A DNA stretch of 7,036 nt, taken from NCBI GenBank assembly GCA_038232455.1, contig JBBSHU010000131.1:1-7036 (forward strand), written 5' to 3'. Both the position numbers and the translations under genes were made by a program. This DNA is from DATAQC01 sp038232455 (lineage in GTDB: Bacteria; Actinomycetota; Acidimicrobiia; Acidimicrobiales; AC-14). Below are positions 1 to 5,417 of the stretch, one piece after another (position 1 is the first letter of the stretch; each line of letters begins with the position of its first letter). The notes below the pieces were generated by a model. The model made no database searches. It had not been told where the DNA came from and worked only from the letters and a program-made list of their open reading frames with translations.

Positions 1-97
1 CCGCTGCCGCCCCCGCCACGACCCGGCGCTGCCTCTCGTTCAGATGCGGCAGAACCACATCGAAGAACCGCGCGAGCCCGTCGGACGTGACCTGCAC
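1..97 (-). CDS. ISAzo13-family transposase, N-terminal fragment (cut by window edge)
   Basis: Reading leftward from a GTG at 97-95 gives about 32 residues that run off the window. They include the stretch DGLARFFDVVLPHLNERQRR. This resembles the start of ISAzo13-family DDE transposases, which typically open with a phrase of the type 'LPHLDERQRRL' followed by an Ala-rich segment leading into a helix-turn-helix; here the fragment ends in VVAGAAA. An in-frame TAG at 112-110 limits the start to this GTG or a later codon, and no clear ribosome binding site precedes it. The catalytic domain lies outside the window, so it cannot be said whether the gene is intact. The 40 bp between this start and the neighbouring repressor's stop would have to contain the element's terminal inverted repeat if this is a complete insertion sequence. 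The family call is from recall of the motif; a decayed copy or another DDE family is possible. Confidence 0.62.
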   Translation of the reverse strand, partial: MQVTSDGLARFFDVVLPHLNERQRRVVAGAAA

Positions 98-137
98 GCC
101 GTCACGATACTACGCGCGCTCTAACTTGGCGTGGACC

Positions 138-803
138 CTAACCGGGGCTCACGTAGAGCTGGGCGGCCAGGGCCGGGCCCAGGGCGATACTGCCACCGTC
201 GCCGGTGAGGGAGAGGGTGAGCGTGCCGTCGGGGGCCCTGGACCGTACCTCGGCGGCGGCTCCGGGGATGAAGTGGTGCTCGTCGAGGTAGATGAGGGCG
301 TCGAGATCGACTTCGACCTGCTCTGTCACCCGTCGCAGGAAGATCCGGTCGCCGGGTTCGGCCTCGACCAGGGCCCGCAGATCGTCCCGGTGGCCGCCCG
401 CACCGGGGATGGGATTGCCGTGCGGGCAGGTACCGGGGTTGTCGAGCAGGGTCACCAGGCGGGCTTCGACCTCGTCGGAGATGACGTGCTCCCACCGGCA
501 CGCCTCGATGTGGGTCTTGTGCCAGGGCAGGCCGATGACATCGGTGAGCAGGCGCTCGGCCAGCCGGTGCTTGCGAACCACGCTCTCGGCCCGGATGCGG
601 CCCTTCCCGGTGAGATGCAGCGCCCGGTCGCGAACCTCGACCCATCCCTCGCCGCGGAGGCGTCGTACCATCTCCGACACTGACGGCGGCGTGTGGCCGA
701 GGTGTTCGGCCAACCGGGCCTGGATGACGCGCGCGCCCTCTTCTTCGAGCTCCCAGATGGCCTCGAGGTACTCCTCCAGCGGGGGATGGAAGCCGTCGGC
801 CAC
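138..803 (-). CDS. DtxR/IdeR-family metal-dependent transcriptional repressor
   Basis: This 221-residue protein has the usual length and three-part layout of the DtxR family. A winged helix-turn-helix occupies residues ~10-65 (PPSVSEMVRRL is the recognition helix region). A dimerisation and metal-binding domain spans ~66-135, and a C-terminal SH3/FeoA-like domain ~145-221. Residues 79-106 are nearly identical to DtxR/IdeR: His79, Glu83 and His98 match one metal site, and Cys102, Glu105 and His106 the other. The HGNPIPG motif follows at 128-134. The residue aligned with DtxR Met10 is Glu11, and Glu14 aligns with MntR Glu11, so the N-terminal ligands look MntR-like. The position of the DtxR C-terminal Gln ligand is Leu167. 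Such proteins bind DNA when loaded with Fe(II) or Mn(II) and repress uptake genes; no target gene is visible here. The start is GTG (803-801), with a TAGGAT hexamer 6 nt upstream. The gene is divergent from polA. Confidence 0.93.
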   Translation of the reverse strand: MADGFHPPLEEYLEAIWELEEEGARVIQARLAEHLGHTPPSVSEMVRRLRGEGWVEVRDRALHLTGKGRIRAESVVRKHRLAERLLTDVIGLPWHKTHIEACRWEHVISDEVEARLVTLLDNPGTCPHGNPIPGAGGHRDDLRALVEAEPGDRIFLRRVTEQVEVDLDALIYLDEHHFIPGAAAEVRSRAPDGTLTLSLTGDGGSIALGPALAAQLYVSPG

Positions 804-809
804 GGACCG

Positions 810-815
810 ATCCTA
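810..815 (-). promoter_or_regulatory. Putative -10 hexamer (TAGGAT) for the DtxR-family gene
   Basis: On the minus strand TAGGAT fits the actinobacterial -10 pattern TANNNT and ends 6 nt before the GTG start. That spacing would place the transcript start at or next to the start codon, giving a leaderless mRNA. No convincing -35 hexamer lies about 17 bp upstream. The same bases (AGGA) could instead serve as a weak ribosome binding site, so this is a hypothesis. Confidence 0.35.
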
Positions 816-818
816 CCG

Positions 819-850
819 CCGTACCGTGCTTTCCCGGGGCCGTACCATGC
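819..850. repeat. 11-bp direct repeat in the DtxR/polA divergent gap
   Basis: CCGTACCGTGC at 819-829 recurs as CCGTACCATGC at 840-850, with one mismatch and a 21-bp offset, which is two helical turns. It lies in the shared promoter region of the repressor gene and polA, and the right copy overlaps the -10-like hexamer for polA. It does not resemble the 19-bp palindromic DtxR/IdeR box. It could be a binding site for a regulator or chance similarity in GC-rich DNA. Confidence 0.35.
843..848 (+). promoter_or_regulatory. Putative -10 hexamer (TACCAT) for polA
   Basis: TACCAT fits TANNNT and ends 7 nt before the polA ATG at 856. No Shine-Dalgarno sequence is visible, which together suggests a leaderless transcript. 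No good -35 element is seen. The hexamer overlaps an ATG that opens a two-codon reading frame (ATG CGG TGA, 847-855) ending exactly at the polA start. Confidence 0.35.
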
Positions 851-855
851 GGTGA

Positions 856-3570
856 ATGGCTGTGGTCATGCTCCTCGACGGCAACTCTCTGGCCTACCGG
901 GCCTTCTTTGCCCTGCCCACGGATCTGGCTACGGCCTCGGGCCAGGTGACCAACGCCGTGTTCGGCTTCACCTCGATGCTCATCAACCTGCTCAAGGACC
1001 ACCGCCCTGACGGCATCGCCGTCGCCTTCGACCGTCCCGAGCCCACGTTCCGCCATGAGCTGGTGCCCGACTACAAGGCGGGCCGGGCCGCCGCCCCCGA
1101 CATCCTCCGCCAGCAGATGGGCCTGGTCCGCCAGTTGGTGGAGACCCTCCACATCCCGATCGTCGAAGCGGTGGGCTTCGAGGCCGACGACGTGATCGCC
1201 ACTCTCGCCACCGAGGGCCGCGATCGGGGCGACGACGTCATCGTCGTCACGGGAGACCGTGACGCCTACCAGCTGGTCGAGGACCCCCATGTCCGGGTGC
1301 TCTACAACCGGCGTGGCGTGAGCGACTACGTGCTCTACGACGAGGCCGGGATCCTGGAGCGCACGGGGGTGACGCCTGCGCTCTACCCCCAGTACGCCGC
1401 CCTTCGGGGTGACCCGTCGGACAACCTGCCGGGCGTCCCGGGGGTCGGGGAGAAGACAGCGGCGCGCCTCATCAACACGTGGGGCAACCTCGACGAGGTC
1501 TTCGCCCACGTCGACGAGAACACCCCGAAGTTGCGCCAGAACCTGGCTGCTGCCGAGCCCCAGGTGCGCTCCAACGCCCTGGCCACGCCGCTCGTGCGCG
1601 ACCTCGACCTCGATGTCGACCTCGACGAGCTCAAGATGGGCTCCTGGGACCCCGACGAGGTGAAGGCCCTGTTCACCTTCCTCGAGTTCCGCACCCTCCA
1701 CGATCGCCTCTTGGAAGCCACCGACAACATCGAGTCGTCACAGTCAGTTTCTCGATCCCAACCACCCCTAGAGGTCGAGACGGTCCATCTACGGAGCACC
1801 GACGAGGTCTTGGCCTTCCTGGAGACGATCGAGGCAAGAGTGAGCGTGGCGGCAGCGTGGGAGGCCGAGGAGGGCCGGTCACCGATAAGAGGCCTGGCGA
1901 TAGCAGAGGGCGCAGGGAGGAGGGAACCTGAGGGACAGGACCCGTCCCCCGGTGGCGAAACAGGATGGTGGATCGGAGAGGAGATCCTCGACGCCGACTC
2001 CGTCAAACACAGACTGGCAAGACTGTTCAGCGAGGACGGCCCGCGAGTCGACACCCACAACGCCAAAGAGCTGACAAGAGGCCTGGACCGTCTCGGCCTC
2101 GACCTCCACTCCCTCGACATCGACACGGCCGTGGCCGCCTATCTGGTCGACCCGGCCGAGACCCAGTACGTCCTCGACGATCTGGCCCTCCGTTACGTGG
2201 GCCTGGAGGTGCGCTCGCCCGACGCCCCCCCGCCCGGCCAGCTCGACCTGGGCGGCACCTCACCCGACCCCGCCGAGGAAGCGGTCCGGCGCGCCGTCGC
2301 CGTCGCCGCTCTCGCCCCGACGCTCGCCGGGGTCCTCGACAGCCGGGGCCTGCGCCGCCTCTACGACGAGATCGAGCGGCCCCTGGTGCGGGTGCTCGCC
2401 CGCATGGAAAAGGTGGGGGTGCGGGTCGAGGTGGACCAGCTGAGGCGTCTCTACGAGGGACTGGTGACCGAGGGACGCCAACTGGAGGCCCAGATCCAGG
2501 AGCTGGCCGGCAGCCCCTTCAAGGTCAACTCGACACCGCAGCTCCGCCGAATCCTGTTCGACGAGCTCGGCCTGCAACCCCAAAAAAAGACCAAGACGGG
2601 CTTCTCCACCGACGCCGCCTCGCTGGAAAAGCTCCGGGGTCAGCACCCGATCATCGAGCCCCTCCTGCGCTACCGGGAGGTGGAGAAGCTGCGGTCCACC
2701 TACGGGGAGAGCCTGCTGGGGGAGGTCGGCCCCGACGAGCGCATCCATGCCAGCTTCAACCAGACGGTGGCCCGCACCGGGCGTCTCAGCTCCGACCGGC
2801 CCAATCTCCACAACATCCCCGTCCGCACGGCCGAGGGAAGGCGGATCCGCCAGGCTTTCATTCCCTCCGAGGGATGCCGGTTCCTGGTGGCCGACTACAA
2901 CCAGGTCGAGCTGCGGGTGATCGCCCACCTGGCCCAGGACCCCGGGCTCATCGAGGCCTTCGCCTCGGGCCAGGACATCCACCGGGCCACCGCAGCCCGC
3001 CTCTTCGCCACCGAGCCGGGATCGGTCACCGTGGCCCAGCGTTCGAAGGCCAAGATGGTCTCCTACGGACTGGCCTATGGGATGGAGTCCTTCGGCCTCG
3101 GCCAGCGGTTGGGCATTCCCACCGAAGAGGCGGCGGCCATCCTCGACGCCTACTTCGTGGCCTTCCCAAGCGTGCGCTCCTACATGGAACGAACCGTCGC
3201 CGAGGCACGCGACCGCGGGTACACGGAGACGCTGTTCGGACGACGGCGCCAGATACCCGAGCTCTCGTCCACCAACTACCGGCTGCGCCAGGCCGGCGAG
3301 CGCCAGGCCATGAACGCCGGCATTCAGGGCCTGGCCGCCGACATCTTCAAAGTCGCGCTGGTACGCCTCGACCAGTCCCTCGAGACCGCCGGACTCTCCA
3401 GTCGGCTGGTGCTCCAGGTGCACGACGAGGTGATCCTCGAGGTGCCTCCGGCCGAGGAGGAGGCGGCGGCCGGTCTCACCGTGGACGCCATGCGTGGCGC
3501 CGCCGACCTGTCCGTTCCCCTCGAGGTCAACGTCACCTGGGGCACGAGCTGGGCCGACGCCAAAGGCTGA
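856..3570 (+). CDS. polA: DNA polymerase I (5' nuclease and polymerase; dead 3'-5' exonuclease)
   Basis: This 904-residue protein fills gaps and removes RNA primers in replication and repair. Residues 1-~290 are the 5' nuclease: Asp8, Asp59, the EADD motif at 109-112, GDRD at 133-136 and GDPSDNLPG at 185-193, followed by the helix-hairpin-helix residues GVGEKTA. Residues ~305-500 occupy the place of the proofreading domain, but by eye its DxE, exoII and exoIII acidic residues are missing (Trp335 at the DxE site, KELTRG at exoII), so it should not proofread; M. tuberculosis PolA also lacks this activity. Residues ~505-904 are the polymerase: motif A ADYNQVELR with Asp680, motif B with Arg729, Lys733 and Tyr737, motif C VHDE at 855-858 with Asp857. 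Tyr737 stands where E. coli has Phe762, as in T7 polymerase. An in-frame TGA at 853-855 rules out any earlier start. Codon use shifts within about 1735-2085, where all five AGA codons of the gene lie. Confidence 0.98.
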   Translation: MAVVMLLDGNSLAYRAFFALPTDLATASGQVTNAVFGFTSMLINLLKDHRPDGIAVAFDRPEPTFRHELVPDYKAGRAAAPDILRQQMGLVRQLVETLHIPIVEAVGFEADDVIATLATEGRDRGDDVIVVTGDRDAYQLVEDPHVRVLYNRRGVSDYVLYDEAGILERTGVTPALYPQYAALRGDPSDNLPGVPGVGEKTAARLINTWGNLDEVFAHVDENTPKLRQNLAAAEPQVRSNALATPLVRDLDLDVDLDELKMGSWDPDEVKALFTFLEFRTLHDRLLEATDNIESSQSVSRSQPPLEVETVHLRSTDEVLAFLETIEARVSVAAAWEAEEGRSPIRGLAIAEGAGRREPEGQDPSPGGETGWWIGEEILDADSVKHRLARLFSEDGPRVDTHNAKELTRGLDRLGLDLHSLDIDTAVAAYLVDPAETQYVLDDLALRYVGLEVRSPDAPPPGQLDLGGTSPDPAEEAVRRAVAVAALAPTLAGVLDSRGLRRLYDEIERPLVRVLARMEKVGVRVEVDQLRRLYEGLVTEGRQLEAQIQELAGSPFKVNSTPQLRRILFDELGLQPQKKTKTGFSTDAASLEKLRGQHPIIEPLLRYREVEKLRSTYGESLLGEVGPDERIHASFNQTVARTGRLSSDRPNLHNIPVRTAEGRRIRQAFIPSEGCRFLVADYNQVELRVIAHLAQDPGLIEAFASGQDIHRATAARLFATEPGSVTVAQRSKAKMVSYGLAYGMESFGLGQRLGIPTEEAAAILDAYFVAFPSVRSYMERTVAEARDRGYTETLFGRRRQIPELSSTNYRLRQAGERQAMNAGIQGLAADIFKVALVRLDQSLETAGLSSRLVLQVHDEVILEVPPAEEEAAAGLTVDAMRGAADLSVPLEVNVTWGTSWADAKG

Positions 3571-3616
3571 AAGCAGCCTGAGAGCCCGCCCGGAGGCACG
3601 GCATCAAAGGGGGAGG

Positions 3617-3622
3617 TAGAAT
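3617..3622 (+). promoter_or_regulatory. Putative -10 hexamer (TAGAAT) upstream of rpsA
   Basis: TAGAAT matches the TATAAT consensus at five of six positions and lies in the AT-richest spot of the 146-bp polA-rpsA gap. A start about 7 nt downstream would give rpsA a leader of nearly 90 nt. The region 17 bp upstream (near AGGCAC) is not a recognisable -35. This suggests rpsA can be transcribed independently of polA. Confidence 0.45.
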
Positions 3623-3653
3623 TTTTCCGGCGGAGACGAACCGCACGCGTTCG

Positions 3654-3688
3654 CCGCCCTCCCGACAATGCCCCAAATAGGGCGGGAG
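3654..3688 (+). promoter_or_regulatory. rpsA leader with two mutually exclusive stem-loops
   Basis: Fold A is a continuous 7-bp stem pairing 3654-3660 (CCGCCCT) with 3679-3685 (AGGGCGG) around an 18-nt loop. Fold B pairs CTCCC at 3659-3663 with GGGAG at 3684-3688, and GCCC at 3670-3673 with GGGC at 3680-3683, leaving GACAAT (3664-3669) bulged. The two share bases and cannot form together. The element ends 28 nt before the rpsA ATG, and no strong Shine-Dalgarno follows, only GAAAGAG at 3696-3702. E. coli rpsA likewise lacks a canonical Shine-Dalgarno and is repressed by its own product through leader structure; a similar role here is inference. Confidence 0.35.
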
Positions 3689-3716
3689 CCTGTCCGAAAG
3701 AGACGAGACGACCAAC

Positions 3717-5315
3717 ATGTCCGACCAGACACCTACCGACACGACTGACTCGCCTGTGGCCACTGCGGCCCCCGACGTGGTCCCCACGGAACCGGCACCG
3801 GAGCAGGCAGCCGCCCCGGCCCCCGAGGCACCTGCCCCCGAGGCACCGCTGGCCGACGCACCTGTGGCCGACGCCCCGGCCGCAGCTGCGCCTCCCCCGG
3901 TTCCCGCCGCCGACGAGGGCGAGGTCCCCCTCCGCCAGGTGACCTTCGATGACCTCGACGGCATGTCGTTCGAGGATGCCATCGCCGGCACGATCGTCGA
4001 GTTCGACGACGGCGACATCGTCGCCGGTGAGGTGGTCAAGGTCGACAAGGACGAGGTGCTGCTCGACATCGGTTACAAGTCGGAGGGCGTCATCCCTTCG
4101 CGCGAGCTGTCCATCCGCCACGACGTGGACCCCTCGCAGATCGTCACGCTCGGTGACCGCATCGAAGCCCTCGTCCTCACCAAGGAGGACAAGGAGGGGC
4201 GGCTCATACTGTCCAAGAAGCGGGCCCAGTACGAGCGGGCCTGGGGCACGATCGAGCGCCTGAAGGAGGAGAACGGGGTCGTGTCCGGCCCGGTCATCGA
4301 GGTCGTCAAGGGTGGTCTCATCCTGGACATCGGCCTGCGTGGGTTCTTGCCCGCCTCCCTCGTGGAGCTGCGCCGGGTACGCGACCTGCTGCCCTACGTG
4401 GGCCGTTCGCTCGAGGCCAAGATCATCGAGCTCGACAAGCACCGCAACAACGTCGTGCTGTCGAGGCGGGCATGGCTCGAGGAGACCCAGAAGGAGCAGC
4501 GCGAGGAGTTCCTCGACAACCTCAAGCCGGGCGAGAAGCGCACGGGCACCGTCTCGTCGGTCGTGAACTTCGGTGCCTTCGTCGACCTGGGCGGCATGGA
4601 CGGCCTCGTCCACGTCTCCGAGCTCTCCTGGAAGCACGTGGCCCATCCCTCCGAGGTGGTCACCGTGGGCGACGAGATCGAGGTCGAGGTGCTCGAGGTC
4701 GATCTCGACCGGGAGCGCATCAGCTTGTCGCTGAAGGCCACCCAGCAGGACCCCTGGCAGGAGTTCGCCAACAACCACCGGGTCGGGGAGCTGGTCTACG
4801 GCCGGGTCACCAAGCTGGTGCCCTTCGGCGCCTTCCTCCAGGTGGGCGACGGCATCGAGGGCCTGGTGCACATCTCGGAGATGGCGGCCCACCACGTCGA
4901 CCTTCCCGAGCAGGTAGTCGCCGCCGGCGAGGAGCTGTGGGTCAAGATCATCGACCTCGATCTCCAGCGTCGGCGCATCAGCCTCTCGATCAAGCAGGCC
5001 GCCGAGGGTGGCATCGTGGCCCCCGAGTACCAGGAGGCGTTCGGCGAGCACGCGTACGACGAGGCCGGGAACTACATCGGCGAGTACCAGGCCGGAGAGT
5101 TCACTCCCGAGACCGAGGCCCAGGCGGCGTGGGCCGACTTCACCCCCGGCGACGGCACGACGGAGGGAGCAGAATCCCCAGGTGGCGAGGATGCAGCCCC
5201 GGGCACCGCCGGCGCCGAGCCGGCCGCCGGCGACCAGGAGAGCCTCGCAGACGACGTCGGCACGCCGGGGTCGGCCCCTTCGGCGGAGCCCCAGGAGGGG
5301 TCGGCAACCGGTTAA
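3717..5315 (+). CDS. rpsA: 30S ribosomal protein S1
   Basis: This 532-residue protein carries four S1 RNA-binding domains at about residues 98-168, 185-251, 270-340 and 356-426. Domains 3 and 4 show the clearest signature: VVNFGAFVDLGGMDGLVHVS, then VPFGAFLQVGDGIEGLVHIS, each closing with ISLS. S1 binds mRNA at the small subunit and helps load structured or leaderless-poor messages. The C-terminal stretch around 447-475 (YDEAGNYI...FTPETEAQAAW) resembles the tail of actinobacterial S1. Two features are unusual: an acidic Ala/Pro-rich tail over residues ~13-68, partly built of pentapeptide repeats, and a second low-complexity tail over ~476-532. Four rather than six domains is normal for Gram-positive and actinobacterial S1. 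It lies 146 bp after polA, the order found in M. tuberculosis, with its own putative promoter. The first ATG lacks a strong Shine-Dalgarno, but no better in-frame start is apparent. Confidence 0.96.
   Translation: MSDQTPTDTTDSPVATAAPDVVPTEPAPEQAAAPAPEAPAPEAPLADAPVADAPAAAAPPPVPAADEGEVPLRQVTFDDLDGMSFEDAIAGTIVEFDDGDIVAGEVVKVDKDEVLLDIGYKSEGVIPSRELSIRHDVDPSQIVTLGDRIEALVLTKEDKEGRLILSKKRAQYERAWGTIERLKEENGVVSGPVIEVVKGGLILDIGLRGFLPASLVELRRVRDLLPYVGRSLEAKIIELDKHRNNVVLSRRAWLEETQKEQREEFLDNLKPGEKRTGTVSSVVNFGAFVDLGGMDGLVHVSELSWKHVAHPSEVVTVGDEIEVEVLEVDLDRERISLSLKATQQDPWQEFANNHRVGELVYGRVTKLVPFGAFLQVGDGIEGLVHISEMAAHHVDLPEQVVAAGEELWVKIIDLDLQRRRISLSIKQAAEGGIVAPEYQEAFGEHAYDEAGNYIGEYQAGEFTPETEAQAAWADFTPGDGTTEGAESPGGEDAAPGTAGAEPAAGDQESLADDVGTPGSAPSAEPQEGSATG
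3819..3878 (+). repeat. 15-bp tandem repeats coding pentapeptides in the S1 N-terminal tail
   Basis: Two copies of GCCCCCGAGGCACCN (3819-3833 and 3834-3848) are followed by two similar copies of NTGGCCGACGCNCCN (3849-3863 and 3864-3878). They encode APEAP-APEAP-LADAP-VADAP, then AAAAP. The 15-bp period keeps the frame, so copy number could change without breaking rpsA. Confidence 0.8.
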
Positions 5316-5407
5316 CACCGGACCGACTCGCCCTATCGCCCCGGCGTGGCCGGTAGCCGAGGATCCGTCGACCGCCACCCCTCCCAGGTGGATTCGCCGC
5401 CGAGCGC

Positions 5408-5412
5408 AGGGG
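5408..5412 (+). promoter_or_regulatory. Ribosome binding site fixing the membrane protein start
   Basis: AGGGG lies 5 nt before the ATG at 5418. The open frame extends upstream to a GTG at 5346, but that codon has no such site and would add 24 polar residues. The ATG at 5418 is therefore preferred. Confidence 0.55.
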
Positions 5413-5417
5413 CGGGC

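Noticed and set aside
121..1701. Long minus-strand open frame across the repressor gene and the start of polA
   Set aside because: It overlaps two clearly recognised genes in other frames, has low-complexity composition, and is the kind of frame GC-rich codon bias keeps open.
1965..3581. 538-codon plus-strand frame inside polA
   Set aside because: It is the -1 frame of polA, with an Arg/Pro/Gly-rich translation typical of a shadow frame.
3622..3626. T5 run after polA as the tail of an intrinsic terminator
   Set aside because: No stable hairpin directly precedes it; the run is better explained as part of the AT-rich -10 region.
5308..5321. CCGGTTAACACCGG as an rpsA terminator
   Set aside because: The stem is only 5 bp, overlaps the stop codon and has no T-tract, so it is too weak to call.
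5346..5417. 24-residue N-terminal extension of the membrane protein from GTG 5346
   Set aside because: No ribosome binding site precedes the GTG and the extension is polar; the ATG at 5418 has AGGGG at 5 nt and starts just before the first hydrophobic segment.
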